This document shows, in pieces, positions 9,953-20,924 of a stretch of DNA of 64,000 nucleotides; positions within the stretch are counted from its first letter, which is position 1; the number at the start of each line of letters is the position of its first letter. The notes under the pieces were generated by a model. The model worked only from the letters and a program-made list of their open reading frames with translations, searched no databases and was not told the origin of the DNA. The position numbers and the translations under genes were made by a program. The stretch is from Metabacillus litoralis (lineage in GTDB: Bacteria > Bacillota > Bacilli > Bacillales > Bacillaceae). The DNA lies in the NCBI RefSeq assembly GCF_003667825.1, contig NZ_CP033043.1, positions 4,472,501 to 4,536,500 on the forward strand. The letters run 5' to 3'.

Positions 9953-11340
9953 ACGAAGAATGTGGCGTCTTTGGAATTTGGGGTCATCCTGAAGCAGCAC
10001 AAATCACTTATTATGGTCTTCACAGCCTACAGCACCGTGGACAAGAAGGCGCTGGGATTGTAACAAGTGATGGCGAAAAGCTTACAGGAATGAAGGGATT
10101 AGGCCTCATTAACGAAGTATTCGCTGACGGAAAATTAAATGAACTATCCGGTAAAGCAGCAATTGGTCACGTTCGTTATGCAACAGCTGGCGGAGGCGGA
10201 TATGAAAATGTCCAGCCTTTGCTTTTTAAATCACATAGCGGCGGATTAGCTCTTGCTCATAACGGTAACTTAGTAAATGCTACACAGCTTAAGCATCAGC
10301 TTGAGAGCCAAGGAAGTATTTTTCAAACAACTTCTGATACAGAGGTTCTTGCCCACCTTATTAGAAGAAGTGGTTTTCAAGATTTGAAGGAAGCAGTGAA
10401 AAATGCCCTAACGATGATTAAAGGAGCGTATGCCTTTTTAATCATGACAGAAACAGAAATGATGGTTGCTCTAGATCCTAATGGCTTACGTCCATTATCG
10501 ATCGGAGTGATGGGTGATGCATATGTAATTGCATCTGAAACTTGTGCTTTTGATGTTGTTGGAGCGAAATATGAAAGAGATGTTCAGCCTGGTGAACTGC
10601 TTATTATCAATGATGAAGGTATTCGTTCTGAGCGTTTTTCAATGAATATTAATCGTTCTATTTGCAGTATGGAATATATTTATTTCTCTCGTCCGGATAG
10701 TAATATTGATGGAATTAATGTTCATACTGCCCGTAAAAATCTAGGAAAACGATTAGCTGTTGAATCTGAGGTAGATGCAGATGTTGTAACAGGTGTACCT
10801 GATTCAAGTATCTCCGCTGCGATTGGTTTTGCTGAGTTAACAGGTATTCCTTATGAATTAGGATTAATTAAAAACCGTTATGTAGGTCGTACGTTTATTC
10901 AACCATCTCAATCTCTTCGTGAACAAGGGGTTAAAATGAAGCTTTCTGCTGTACGTGGTGTTGTTGAAGGAAAGCGCGTTGTGATGGTTGATGATTCGAT
11001 CGTTCGAGGAACAACAAGTCGACGTATAGTTAATATGCTTCGTGAAGCAGGTGCAACCGAGGTTCACGTGCGAATCAGTTCACCACCAATTGCAAATCCA
11101 TGTTTCTATGGAATTGATACGTCAACACATGAAGAGCTCATTGCCTCTAACCATTCAGTGGAAGAGATCCGTCAAATCATTGGAGCAGACAGCTTAGCAT
11201 TCCTAAGTGTTGAAGGTTTACTCGAAGGACTAGGCCGCCCATATGAAGGTGAAACAAGAGGTCAATGCTTAGCATGCTTCACAGGACGCTACCCAACTGA
11301 AATTTACGCGGACACGGTATTGCCGCATGAGAAGGCGTAA
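9928..11340 (+). CDS. purF: Amidophosphoribosyltransferase PurF
   Basis: 470 aa; catalyses the first committed step of purine synthesis, PRPP plus glutamine to phosphoribosylamine. I place the start at ATG 9928 (behind GGAG), not at an in-frame ATG at 9910. This gives an 11-residue propeptide [11 protein letters not shown] before catalytic Cys12, as in the B. subtilis enzyme. The N-terminal Ntn glutaminase domain is followed by a phosphoribosyltransferase domain with the PRPP loop [15 protein letters not shown]. Cysteines near CSMEY and QCLACF match the known Fe-S cluster ligands. Confidence 0.97.
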   Translation: MLAEIKGLNEECGVFGIWGHPEAAQITYYGLHSLQHRGQEGAGIVTSDGEKLTGMKGLGLINEVFADGKLNELSGKAAIGHVRYATAGGGGYENVQPLLFKSHSGGLALAHNGNLVNATQLKHQLESQGSIFQTTSDTEVLAHLIRRSGFQDLKEAVKNALTMIKGAYAFLIMTETEMMVALDPNGLRPLSIGVMGDAYVIASETCAFDVVGAKYERDVQPGELLIINDEGIRSERFSMNINRSICSMEYIYFSRPDSNIDGINVHTARKNLGKRLAVESEVDADVVTGVPDSSISAAIGFAELTGIPYELGLIKNRYVGRTFIQPSQSLREQGVKMKLSAVRGVVEGKRVVMVDDSIVRGTTSRRIVNMLREAGATEVHVRISSPPIANPCFYGIDTSTHEELIASNHSVEEIRQIIGADSLAFLSVEGLLEGLGRPYEGETRGQCLACFTGRYPTEIYADTVLPHEKA

Positions 11341-11355
11341 ATAGAAAATGCTGAT

Positions 11356-11378
11356 AGGAATCGAGTGTTTCGATTCCT
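11356..11378 (+). other. Intercistronic hairpin between purF and purM
   Basis: AGGAATCGA (11356-11364) pairs perfectly with TCGATTCCT (11370-11378) around a 5-nt loop, followed by GTCTTGTTTT. It resembles a weak intrinsic terminator, so it could lower transcription of purMNHD relative to the upstream genes. Confidence 0.6.
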
Positions 11379-11404
11379 GTCTTGTTTTCGGTACGTGTTT
11401 TTTG

Positions 11405-11435
11405 AGGTGCCTGGCACCGCCCGAATTTTGTCGAA
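11405..11435 (+). repeat. GGTGCCTGGCACC palindrome plus CCGAATTTTGTCGAA element in the purF-purM gap
   Basis: A 13-bp palindrome (11405-11417) is followed within a few bases by CCGAATTTTGTCGAA (11421-11435). The same 15-mer occurs exactly at 31225-31239, upstream of the second 21-bp array. From memory, GTGCCTGGCAC palindromes recur as dispersed elements in Bacillus genomes. Its presence between two operon genes suggests insertion of a REP-like element. Confidence 0.55.
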
Positions 11436-11455
11436 TTATAAGGAGGATCACACAC

Positions 11456-12493
11456 ATGTCTGACGTTTATAAGCAAGCTGGTGTTGATATAGAAGCAGGA
11501 TATGAGGCTGTTTCAAGAATGAAAAAGCATGTTGCCAAAACAATGCGCACAGGTGTATTAGGTGGCCTTGGTGGCTTTGGTGGGATGTTTGATTTAAGTG
11601 AATTAAATTATAAAAAGCCTGTACTTGTTTCAGGTACAGATGGTGTTGGGACAAAATTAAAGCTTGCTTTTATGGCTGATAAGCATGATTCAATTGGAAT
11701 TGATGCAGTTGCAATGTGTGTGAATGACATCTTAGCTCAAGGAGCTGAGCCTTTATTTTTCTTAGATTATTTAGCCCTTGGAAAAGCAAAGCCTGAAAAA
11801 ATTGAACAAATTGTAAAAGGGATCGCGGATGGCTGTGAACAATCTGGTTGTGCATTAGTCGGTGGAGAAACAGCGGAAATGCCTGGACTATATGAAGAGG
11901 ATGAATATGATGTTGCTGGTTTCTCTGTTGGTGTTGTTGAAAAAGATAATATTGTAACAGGTGAGAACATTAAGCCAGGACATGTATTAATCGGACTTGC
12001 ATCAAGCGGTATTCATAGTAACGGATTTTCTCTAGTTCGTAAAATTCTTCTTGAAGATCAAAAGCTTGATTTGAATGAGGTATATGCGCCGTTTACACAA
12101 AGCTTAGGAGAGGTATTATTAACTCCAACAAAAATTTACGTAAAGCCTGTACTTGAAGTAATTAAAAAGTATCAAGTAGATGGAATGGCTCATATTACTG
12201 GTGGTGGATTTATTGAAAACATTCCTAGAATGCTGCCGGAAGAAACAGGTGTTGAAATCGATCTTGGTGGTTGGCCAATGCTTGATATTTTTGACTTCTT
12301 GAAGGAAAAAGGACAATTAAGCAGTGACGATATGTATAATGTGTTCAATATGGGAATCGGTTTTGTGCTTGCTGTAAAAGAAGAGCTTTTACAAGATGTT
12401 ATGCAGGAGTTAGAAGCTAACAATGAAAAAGGCTATTGTATTGGGCGTGTTGTAGAAGGCTCTGGTGTTACGTTTAATGGAGGAGCACGTTAA
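11456..12493 (+). CDS. purM: AIR synthetase PurM
   Basis: 345 aa; closes the imidazole ring by converting FGAM to AIR with ATP. An open frame extends upstream, but the start is ATG 11456: it follows AAGGAGGA at the right spacing and gives [19 protein letters not shown], which matches B. subtilis PurM. Conserved segments include [38 protein letters not shown] and [15 protein letters not shown]. The gap from purF (115 bp) carries a hairpin and a repeat. The stop overlaps the purN start. Confidence 0.97.
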   Translation: MSDVYKQAGVDIEAGYEAVSRMKKHVAKTMRTGVLGGLGGFGGMFDLSELNYKKPVLVSGTDGVGTKLKLAFMADKHDSIGIDAVAMCVNDILAQGAEPLFFLDYLALGKAKPEKIEQIVKGIADGCEQSGCALVGGETAEMPGLYEEDEYDVAGFSVGVVEKDNIVTGENIKPGHVLIGLASSGIHSNGFSLVRKILLEDQKLDLNEVYAPFTQSLGEVLLTPTKIYVKPVLEVIKKYQVDGMAHITGGGFIENIPRMLPEETGVEIDLGGWPMLDIFDFLKEKGQLSSDDMYNVFNMGIGFVLAVKEELLQDVMQELEANNEKGYCIGRVVEGSGVTFNGGAR

Positions 12494-13059
12494 TGAAGAA
12501 AATAGCCATATTTGCGTCAGGGAATGGCAGTAATTTTCAGGCAATCCTTGATCAAGTGAAGCTTGGTGTAGTAGATGCTGAGATTGGTTTTGTTTTTTGT
12601 GATAAGCTTAAAGCAGGTGTCATTGAGCGTGCAAAATCAGCAAACATTCCTGTTATTAGTTTTGTACAAAAAGACTTTGAAAACAAAGCACAATTCGAAG
12701 AGGAAATCTTGACTCATTTACGTGATCACCAAATAGATTTCATTATCCTAGCAGGTTATATGAGATTAATTGGGGATACGTTACTGAATGCCTACGAAAA
12801 TAAAATTGTGAATATTCATCCATCTTTACTACCATCTTTTCCTGGTAAAGATGCGATAGGACAAGCTTATCGTGCAGGAGTGAAGGTAACTGGTGTTACC
12901 GTTCATTATGTGGATGCAGGAATGGATACAGGGCCGATTATCGCTCAACAAGCAGTCGAGGTTGCTTATGGTGATACAGAAGATATGATTGCAGAAAAAA
13001 TCCATAAAGTTGAACATGTTTTATATCCGAAAGTCATTCAAGAATTAGTATCAAAATAA
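12493..13059 (+). CDS. purN: Phosphoribosylglycinamide formyltransferase PurN
   Basis: 188 aa; transfers the formyl group of 10-formyltetrahydrofolate to GAR. The N-terminal FASGNGSNFQAI loop, LAGYMRLIG, NIHPSLLPSFPG (active-site Asn and His) and GVTVHYVDAGMDTGPII with its catalytic Asp are all in place. It overlaps purM by one nucleotide (TAATG). Confidence 0.98.
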   Translation: MKKIAIFASGNGSNFQAILDQVKLGVVDAEIGFVFCDKLKAGVIERAKSANIPVISFVQKDFENKAQFEEEILTHLRDHQIDFIILAGYMRLIGDTLLNAYENKIVNIHPSLLPSFPGKDAIGQAYRAGVKVTGVTVHYVDAGMDTGPIIAQQAVEVAYGDTEDMIAEKIHKVEHVLYPKVIQELVSK

Positions 13060-13078
13060 TGTGTAGAGGTGAAAATTG

Positions 13079-14617
13079 ATGGCAGTGAAACGTGCGCTAG
13101 TTAGTGTGTCAGATAAAGAGAATCTTGTCCCATTTGTAAAGGAATTGATTGAATTAGGCGTTGAAGTGATTTCTACTGGCGGAACCAAAAAATTACTTGA
13201 GGAAAATGGCTTAAATGTTATTGGAATTTCTGAAGTAACAGGATTTCCGGAAATCATGGATGGTCGTGTAAAAACACTTCATCCAAACATTCATGGTGGT
13301 TTACTAGCGGTACGTAATAACCCTAGTCATATGAATCAATTAAAAGAAAATAACATTGAAACAATCGATATGGTTGTTGTAAACCTTTATCCTTTTAAAG
13401 AAACAATTTCTAAGCCGGACGTTCAATTCCAAGATGCGATTGAAAATATCGATATTGGCGGACCATCAATGCTTCGTTCTGCAGCAAAAAATCATGAAGA
13501 TGTAACCGTTCTTGTTGATCCGCAAGATTACAGTACTGTTTTAGAAGAGCTAAAAGCTTCAGGTGAAGTTTCTCTAGCTCAGAAACAACGTTTAGCTGCA
13601 AAAGTTTTCAGACACACAGCTGCTTATGATGCTTTAATTGCAGAATTTTTAACAAAAACAATTGGTGAAGAAGATCCTGAAACAGTTACTTATACATTTG
13701 AGAAAAAGCAATCTCTTCGTTATGGGGAAAACCCTCATCAAAGTGCTACTTTCTATCAAAAGCCATTCGTTCCAGTAGCATCTATTGCAAATGCGGAGCA
13801 GCTTCATGGAAAAGAGCTTTCTTTTAATAATATTAAAGATGCGGATGCAGCTCTTCAGATTGTACGTGAATTTACAGAGCCAGCTGCAGTAGCAGTTAAA
13901 CATATGAACCCTTGTGGAGTAGGGGTAGGTACTTCTACATTAGAAGCGTTCACTCGTTGCTTCGAAGCAGATCCAACGTCAATTTTCGGTGGTATTGTTG
14001 CACTGAATCATGAAGTTGATGTAGAAACAGCTAAAAAGCTACATGAAATCTTCCTTGAGATTGTTATTGCCCCATCATTCAGTCAAGAGGCATTAGATGT
14101 TTTAACAGCTAAGAAAAACCTTCGTTTATTAACAATTGATGTTTCAGCAGCTTCTAAGCCTGAAAAAGTTCTTCAATCTGTTCACGGTGGCTTACTTGTT
14201 CAAGATGAAGACACACTTTCTTTAGATGATGTGGAAGTAACAATCCCAACAAAGCGTGAGCCATCAGAAGATGAATGGAAAGATTTAAAATTAGCTTGGA
14301 AAGTTGTTAAGCATGTAAAATCAAACGCAATTGTATTAGCAAAAGATGAAATGACAGTTGGAGTTGGTGCAGGGCAAATGAATCGTGTTGGAGCTGCTAA
14401 AATTGCAATTGAGCAGGCTGGTGAAAAAGCACAAGGTAGCGCAATGGGCTCTGATGCTTTCTTCCCAATGTCAGACACAGTTGAAGCAGCTGCAAAAGCA
14501 GGTGTAACAGCAATCATCCAACCTGGTGGCTCAATCCGTGATGAAGATTCTATCCGCATGGCTGATGAATACGGAATCACAATGGTGTTCACAGGAGTAC
14601 GTCATTTTAAACATTAA
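13079..14617 (+). CDS. purH: Bifunctional AICAR transformylase/IMP cyclohydrolase PurH
   Basis: 512 aa; performs the last two steps to IMP. The N-terminal IMP cyclohydrolase domain (to about residue 200) shows VSVSDK, STGGT and [18 protein letters not shown]. The C-terminal formyltransferase domain shows [25 protein letters not shown] and QPGGSIRD. An in-frame TTG precedes the ATG at 13079; the ATG gives [10 protein letters not shown] as in relatives and is well spaced from AGAGGTGA. Confidence 0.98.
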   Translation: MAVKRALVSVSDKENLVPFVKELIELGVEVISTGGTKKLLEENGLNVIGISEVTGFPEIMDGRVKTLHPNIHGGLLAVRNNPSHMNQLKENNIETIDMVVVNLYPFKETISKPDVQFQDAIENIDIGGPSMLRSAAKNHEDVTVLVDPQDYSTVLEELKASGEVSLAQKQRLAAKVFRHTAAYDALIAEFLTKTIGEEDPETVTYTFEKKQSLRYGENPHQSATFYQKPFVPVASIANAEQLHGKELSFNNIKDADAALQIVREFTEPAAVAVKHMNPCGVGVGTSTLEAFTRCFEADPTSIFGGIVALNHEVDVETAKKLHEIFLEIVIAPSFSQEALDVLTAKKNLRLLTIDVSAASKPEKVLQSVHGGLLVQDEDTLSLDDVEVTIPTKREPSEDEWKDLKLAWKVVKHVKSNAIVLAKDEMTVGVGAGQMNRVGAAKIAIEQAGEKAQGSAMGSDAFFPMSDTVEAAAKAGVTAIIQPGGSIRDEDSIRMADEYGITMVFTGVRHFKH

Positions 14618-14629
14618 AATACTTAATCT

Positions 14630-14654
14630 AGCAATTGGCTGTTTGCCAATTGCT
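14630..14654 (+). other. Intercistronic hairpin between purH and purD
   Basis: AGCAATTGGC (14630-14639) pairs perfectly with GCCAATTGCT (14645-14654) around TGTTT. A short T-rich stretch follows, too weak for a confident terminator. The purH-purD gap is about 150 bp, so some attenuation or RNA processing before purD is possible. Confidence 0.6.
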
Positions 14655-14734
14655 TCTATTCTAACCTCTGATATCTAATTTCTGTAGAACAAGATATGAA
14701 CAAGAGGATAATAGCTTTTAGCATATAAACATAA

Positions 14735-16121
<1,387 letters not shown>

Positions 16122-16144
16122 TTTATACACCTCCTGTTAAACAA

Positions 16145-16176
16145 GGGACTGGCTACTAATGGCCAGTCCCGTTTTT
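16145..16176. terminator. Terminator of the purine operon, bidirectional
   Basis: GGGACTGGC (16145-16153) pairs with GCCAGTCCC (16162-16170) and is followed by GTTTTT. It stops the purine operon on the plus strand. In the other direction it can separate the DUF2892 gene from the small membrane-protein gene, although the T run there is poorer. Confidence 0.85.
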
Positions 16177-16191
16177 CTATTTTTAGAGTCA

Positions 16192-16470
16192 TTATGAAGG
16201 GTTGTACGTAACAGCATCTTCTTCATCGTCAAAGTAATCTTCTTCATCATCATCAAAGAAGAGAGTTGATGATGAGTTTTCAAATAAATAGGTGATCGGA
16301 CAAAAGCGTAAAATTCCTTCACCAACCTTCATTGCACCTAGGATGATGGCAATAAGGTAAGAATCTCTCCATGGCTTTTTACAATATTTTGAAGTAGCCC
16401 ATGATAAAACAGAAAGACCACATGTTATACGAATTAAAGCATTAACGATACCTATATTTGGTCGTACCAT
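16192..16470 (-). CDS. DUF2892 (YgaP-like) membrane protein
   Basis: 92 aa. The N-terminal MVRPNIGIVNALIRITCGLSVLSW followed by a second hydrophobic segment (about residues 39-57) matches the DUF2892 two-helix membrane domain. The C-terminal quarter is strikingly acidic (FDDDEEDYFDDEED), which is unusual for the domain alone. GGAGG lies about 12 nt before the ATG. It is convergent with the purine operon and divergent from yerA. The specific function is unknown. Confidence 0.75.
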   Translation of the reverse strand: MVRPNIGIVNALIRITCGLSVLSWATSKYCKKPWRDSYLIAIILGAMKVGEGILRFCPITYLFENSSSTLFFDDDEEDYFDDEEDAVTYNPS

Positions 16471-16586
16471 AATAAATCACAACCTCCAATATTTGTCATT
16501 AAATTGAAATAAAACTTTAATGCGTTAATAAATATCCTGTGTTAACATAGTATTTAAATAGTCTTACAAAAATTGGGGGGATTTTT

Positions 16587-18329
16587 ATGCCCGAGCAAAA
16601 ATTTCTATGGAAAAACAGTCAAATACGTAAGCAGATAGATGTTTTATCAAACAAATTATCACCTACAACAATTTTGAAAAACGTCACATATCTTAACTCA
16701 TATTTAAGACAATGGATTAAAGCTAATATCTGGATCTACGATGATCGCATTGTTTATGTGGGAGACAATTCACCTGAAAAAACAACAGAAACAGAAGTGA
16801 TTGATTGTTCTGCCAAAGTGGTTGTACCAGGATATATTGAGCCACATGCTCATCCATTTCAGTTATATAATCCCCACACATTAGCAAAGTATGTGTCACA
16901 AACGGGTACAACAACCTTAATAAGTGATAACCTTTTTCTGCTATTACGTTGCAACAAAAAGAAAGCGCTTACTTTTATCGATGAAATGGATAAGTTGCCT
17001 TACCATTTTTATTGGTGGGCAAGATTCGATCTACAAACAGAAGTGCATTCTGAAGAAAAAATTTTTTCACATGATTTTGTGAAAAAATGGCTAGAGCATC
17101 ATTCGGTCTTACAGGGTGGTGAATTAACGGGCTGGCCTAAGCTTAGAGATGGTGATGATTGGATTCTCTATTGGTTACAGGAAACAAAACGAAAAGGGAA
17201 AAGACTCGAAGGCCATTTTCCAGGTGCTTCGGAAAATACATTAACAAAAATGAAATTATTTGGTGTTGATAGTGATCATGAATCAATGACTGGAAAGGAT
17301 GTTATGAACCGGTTAAAAATGGGGTACACAGCAGCATTAAGGCAATCATCCATAAGACCAGACTTAAGTAAGCTGATAAAAGAGGTTCAGGATGAGGGGC
17401 TCACAACTTACGATCATTTATACTACACAACGGATGGAGCAAACCCCGACTTTTATGAAAAAGGTATGATTAACCGTTGTATTGAAATAGCGCTTGATAG
17501 CAATGTTCCTGCAATTGATGCTTATAATATGGCGGCCTTTAATGTTGCAAAATACTATCAAATAGAAGATAGAATCGGTGTCATTGCTCCAGGAAGGGTG
17601 GCAACGCTGAATATTCTTGAATCAATAGACCGTCCTGATCCAATATCGGTCATGACAAAAGGAAAATGGATCATGCAAGATGGAGTACCTCAACAAGAGG
17701 ATCATGAGGTCGATTGGAATCAATATGGTCTTGAACCGGTTGATTTTAAATGGGATTTAACAATGGACGATTTACAATTTTCTATGCCATTAGGTATGAA
17801 AATGCGAAATGCGGTCATCATGGAACCATACTCTGTTACAATTGATAGTTCAGCAAATGATTTATCAGAACAACACGATGAGAGCTTTTTAGCCTTAATT
17901 GACCGTAATGGTGAGTGGCGAATCAATACAGTGATAAAAGGCTTTGCCAACCATGTTCAAGGCTTTGCGAGCTCCTATTCAACAACGGGAGATATAATTA
18001 TTATAGGGAAACGAAAAACAGAAATGCTTGCTGCTTTTGAAAGAATGAAGGAAATTGGTGGCGGTATTGTCCTGACAGAAAACAGTGACGTGATTTTTGA
18101 AATGTCTTTACAATTAAATGGTGGAGCTTCAAATGAAGAGCTTACACATGTGATTGATAAGCAAGCAAAATTGACCTCTTTATTACAAGAAAGAGGATAC
18201 AGTTTTGATGATCCTATTCATTCCTTGCTATTTCTGTCATCTACTCATTTACCGTATATACGAATTACACCAAGAGGGATTTTTGATGTGATGAAAAAAA
18301 CGGTACTCTTTCCATCTATAATGCGTTAA
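16587..18329 (+). CDS. yerA: Adenine deaminase-like amidohydrolase YerA
   Basis: 580 aa, the same length and chromosomal position as B. subtilis YerA. It belongs to the amidohydrolase superfamily: PGYIEPHAHPFQ (about residues 84-95) carries the metal-binding HxH, LEGHFPGAS contains another metal-site His, and a C-terminal adenine-deaminase-type domain follows. True adenine deaminases make hypoxanthine from adenine, but YerA is a divergent paralogue, so its substrate is uncertain. Its place after the purine genes fits a purine-salvage role. Start ATG behind GGGGGG. Confidence 0.88.
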   Translation: MPEQKFLWKNSQIRKQIDVLSNKLSPTTILKNVTYLNSYLRQWIKANIWIYDDRIVYVGDNSPEKTTETEVIDCSAKVVVPGYIEPHAHPFQLYNPHTLAKYVSQTGTTTLISDNLFLLLRCNKKKALTFIDEMDKLPYHFYWWARFDLQTEVHSEEKIFSHDFVKKWLEHHSVLQGGELTGWPKLRDGDDWILYWLQETKRKGKRLEGHFPGASENTLTKMKLFGVDSDHESMTGKDVMNRLKMGYTAALRQSSIRPDLSKLIKEVQDEGLTTYDHLYYTTDGANPDFYEKGMINRCIEIALDSNVPAIDAYNMAAFNVAKYYQIEDRIGVIAPGRVATLNILESIDRPDPISVMTKGKWIMQDGVPQQEDHEVDWNQYGLEPVDFKWDLTMDDLQFSMPLGMKMRNAVIMEPYSVTIDSSANDLSEQHDESFLALIDRNGEWRINTVIKGFANHVQGFASSYSTTGDIIIIGKRKTEMLAAFERMKEIGGGIVLTENSDVIFEMSLQLNGGASNEELTHVIDKQAKLTSLLQERGYSFDDPIHSLLFLSSTHLPYIRITPRGIFDVMKKTVLFPSIMR

Positions 18330-18367
18330 AATATAAAAGTGTAATAAAAAGATAAGGTTGTGTTAGT

Positions 18368-19420
18368 TTGATTAAGGGTAAGTATTCATTGGTTATCGTA
18401 TCATTGCTTGTTTTCTTAAGCGCATGTAATCAAAACGAGGACCAAGCCGAAAGCATTGTTAAAAAAGATGATGTTGTTCAGCAAGAAGATGAACCAGTCG
18501 TTGCAGAGGTTAAAGCTGAAGAAAGCGTTATCTATCCCCTAACCGGAATTGCAACAGAAGAGCAGAACATTATACAACGTCCAGTTGCTGTGATGATTAA
18601 TAATCATCCTAAGGCGAGACCGCAGTCAGGACTAACGAAAGCTGATGTTGTATATGAAGTACTTGCAGAAGGAAATATTACAAGGTTTTTAGCTGTATTT
18701 CAAAGTGAAGTACCTGATATAATAGGACCGGTTAGAAGTGCTAGGGATTATTATATTGATATAAGCAAGGGATTTCATGCTCTATATATTAGCCATGGAT
18801 GGAGTCCTTCAGCAAAAGAGAGGCTTGTAAGTAATGAGGTTGATCATATAAACGGTATGTTACACGATGGCACTCTTTTTTGGAGGGCAGATCATCGTAA
18901 CGCACCTCATAATTCATATATCTCAAAGGACAATATCTTACAAGGTGCAGAGTTAAAACAATATACTATGACGGAAGATGTTATCCCATTCGATTTTCTT
19001 ACTGAAGAAGAAATGAAGGAGATAAAGGGAGAGCAGGTAAACAAGTTTGTTATAAAATATGACAAATCTGAAACATGGCAAAGCACATACGAGTATAATC
19101 AAACTGAACAGACCTATAAAAGATATAGTGGTAATGAAGACACGGTTGACTTAGAAAGTGGAGATTCTGTAGAACTAACAAATATCTTTGTTGTTCAAAT
19201 GAAACATAAGGTGATTGATAAAGAAGGCAGACGTACAATCGACATGACATCAGGAGGTAAAGCTCTACTGATGCAAAAGGGTATGATGCAGGAGGTAGAA
19301 TGGGAGAATCATGATGGTCGAATTCTACCGGTAAAAGATGGGGAAGTTGTTAAGCTAGTACCGGGAAGAACATGGGTGAATGTCGTCCCATCTTTGGATC
19401 AATATCTAATTCAATCGTAA
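18368..19420 (+). CDS. yerB: DUF3048 lipoprotein YerB
   Basis: 350 aa beginning at a TTG. The N-terminus is a lipoprotein signal peptide with the lipobox LSAC (Cys about residue 20), then an acidic linker and a DUF3048 region with AVMINNHPKARPQSGL and GPVRSARDYY. It should be anchored on the outer face of the membrane. It occupies the yerB position between yerA and yerC, probably co-transcribed with both (38 and 24 bp gaps). Biochemical function is not known. Confidence 0.88.
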   Translation: MIKGKYSLVIVSLLVFLSACNQNEDQAESIVKKDDVVQQEDEPVVAEVKAEESVIYPLTGIATEEQNIIQRPVAVMINNHPKARPQSGLTKADVVYEVLAEGNITRFLAVFQSEVPDIIGPVRSARDYYIDISKGFHALYISHGWSPSAKERLVSNEVDHINGMLHDGTLFWRADHRNAPHNSYISKDNILQGAELKQYTMTEDVIPFDFLTEEEMKEIKGEQVNKFVIKYDKSETWQSTYEYNQTEQTYKRYSGNEDTVDLESGDSVELTNIFVVQMKHKVIDKEGRRTIDMTSGGKALLMQKGMMQEVEWENHDGRILPVKDGEVVKLVPGRTWVNVVPSLDQYLIQS

Positions 19421-19444
19421 TAGTAAAAGGAGAATGAATAGATT

Positions 19445-19756
19445 ATGCAAATAGAAAAGCTTCGTGGAAAAGAATTAGATCAACTTTTTCAATCTATTTT
19501 GTCATTAAAAGATTTAGAGGAATGCTATCGTTTCTTTGATGATTTATGCACTGTAAACGAAATCCAATCACTTGCACAACGACTAGAAGTAGCTAGAATG
19601 CTGCGTGATGGATATACGTATCATAAAATTGAAACAGAGACTGGTGCAAGTACAGCAACGATTTCCCGCGTAAAACGTTGCTTAAATTATGGAAATGATG
19701 CTTACACAATGGCTCTGGAACGTGTTCATGGAGAAAAGGAAATAGAAGAAGAATAA
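19445..19756 (+). CDS. yerC: TrpR-like transcriptional regulator YerC
   Basis: 103 aa, entirely helical, with LAQRLEVARMLRDGYTYHKIE leading into the helix-turn-helix TGASTATISRVKRCLNYG (about residues 61-78). This is the TrpR/YerC/YecD family fold. It lies in the yerA-yerB-yerC order seen in B. subtilis and ends just before a strong terminator. Regulated genes are unknown. Confidence 0.9.
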   Translation: MQIEKLRGKELDQLFQSILSLKDLEECYRFFDDLCTVNEIQSLAQRLEVARMLRDGYTYHKIETETGASTATISRVKRCLNYGNDAYTMALERVHGEKEIEEE

Positions 19757-19760
19757 AGTA

Positions 19761-19791
19761 AAAGCACCGATTATAACGGTGCTTTTATTTT
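19761..19791 (+). terminator. Terminator after yerC
   Basis: AAAGCACCG (19761-19769) pairs with CGGTGCTTT (19777-19785) and is followed by a T-rich tract. Classical intrinsic terminator. Confidence 0.9.
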
Positions 19792-19804
19792 TTACTATAA
19801 AATA

Positions 19805-19854
19805 AGAAACCTAAGGCTTTCACCATTATGACTTGGTGAAAGCCTTAGGTTTCT
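19805..19854. repeat. Perfect 20-bp inverted repeat downstream of yerC
   Basis: AGAAACCTAAGGCTTTCACC (19805-19824) and its exact reverse complement (19835-19854) flank a 10-nt loop. It lies only 14 bp after the yerC terminator, has no T run, and is perfect over 20 bp. It is therefore probably a palindromic insertion unit rather than a second terminator. Confidence 0.65.
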
Positions 19855-19892
19855 AAAAAGGTAAGAAAGTATAAAATTTTGTACGTAGTTTT

Positions 19893-20042
19893 AGTGTCTA
19901 GCTCCAGCAGTCTGACTTTTTGGCAAAAAGTCAGATGCCTAGCCCCTCGAGGTCATAAGCCAATTTGGAATATAAGGCAAAGAGCGCCTTCTATTCCAAA
20001 TCGTCTTATTGCCCGAGGCTGACCAAGGCGCTTGCGCTTTTC
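19893..20042. repeat. Dispersed palindromic Bacillus repeat element (about 150 bp)
   Basis: The stretch contains GTGTCTAGCTCCAGC, GCCTAGCCCCTCGAGGTCAT, a hairpin formed by GGAATATAAGGC and GCCTTCTATTCC, and the end GACCAAGGCGCTTGCGCTTT. I recall this composite as a noncoding repeat found many times in Bacillaceae genomes. This copy appears to hold an extra 28-bp hairpin (about 19908-19937) between the CCAGC and GCCTAG parts. No reading frame. It sits between yerC and pcrB. Confidence 0.65.
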
Positions 20043-20139
20043 TAATCTTCAAGTATCTTCCTTCTCCTTTTAGTTTTTTGCCTTCATGTAATTTGTTATA
20101 ATAGGAAAATGGATGTTTTTGAATGGAGGAGTCCAGTAA

Positions 20140-20841
20140 ATGTATGATATTACCGAGTGGAAACATGTTTTTAAACTCGATCCTGATAAAGATATAAGTG
20201 ATGAAGACTTAGAAAAAATATGTGAGTCTGGAACAGATGCGATTTTAGTTGGTGGAAGTGATAATATAACAGAAGATAATGTGTTAAACCTAATGTCCCG
20301 GGTTCGTCGTTATCTTATTCCATGTGTGTTGGAGGTTTCTACAACAGAATCTATTATTCCTGGTTTTGATCTATATTTTATTCCTACAGTCTTAAATAGT
20401 CGTAAAACGACATGGATGATGGACCTTCATCAAGAAGCTGTGAAGGAATATGGAGATATCATGAACTGGGATGAAATTATTGTAGAGGGATATTGCATCC
20501 TAAATCAAGACTGTAAGGCTGCAGCCTTAACAGATGCTAATACCGAGCTTTCGATTGAAGATGTAAAAGCTTATGCCCGTGTAGCGGAAAATCTGTTTCA
20601 TCTTCCAATCTTTTACCTTGAATACAGTGGGATGTTAGGGGACCTTGCGGTTGTTGAAGCAACAAAAAAGGTACTTTCCAATACAAAGCTATTTTATGGT
20701 GGAGGAATTACCTCACCAGAAGAAGCTGAAAACTTTGCTAAATATGCTGATGTAGTGATCGTAGGGAATGTTATCTATAATGACTTAAAGTCAGCACTAA
20801 AAACAGTTAATGCAGTGAAAGAAGCGAAAGAAGCGAAATAA
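20140..20841 (+). CDS. pcrB: Heptaprenylglyceryl phosphate synthase PcrB
   Basis: 233 aa, TIM barrel. PcrB joins heptaprenyl diphosphate to sn-glycerol-1-phosphate, giving an archaeal-type ether lipid precursor in Bacillaceae. The glycerol-phosphate site is recognisable at ILVGGSDN (about residues 36-43), and the C-terminal phosphate-binding stretch [12 protein letters not shown] is typical. GAATGGAGGAG precedes the ATG. It is upstream of pcrA as in B. subtilis. Confidence 0.95.
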   Translation: MYDITEWKHVFKLDPDKDISDEDLEKICESGTDAILVGGSDNITEDNVLNLMSRVRRYLIPCVLEVSTTESIIPGFDLYFIPTVLNSRKTTWMMDLHQEAVKEYGDIMNWDEIIVEGYCILNQDCKAAALTDANTELSIEDVKAYARVAENLFHLPIFYLEYSGMLGDLAVVEATKKVLSNTKLFYGGGITSPEEAENFAKYADVVIVGNVIYNDLKSALKTVNAVKEAKEAK

Positions 20842-20924
20842 ATTTCTCCGTCAACATGATTGAATGATGATAGAGATGACGATAAAATAGAACATATGTT
20901 TTTAAAAAAAGGGTGGTGGATTGG

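Noticed and set aside
11348..11455. Upstream extension of PurM
   Set aside because: The open frame crosses the hairpin and palindrome; ATG 11456 with AAGGAGGA gives the family N-terminus.
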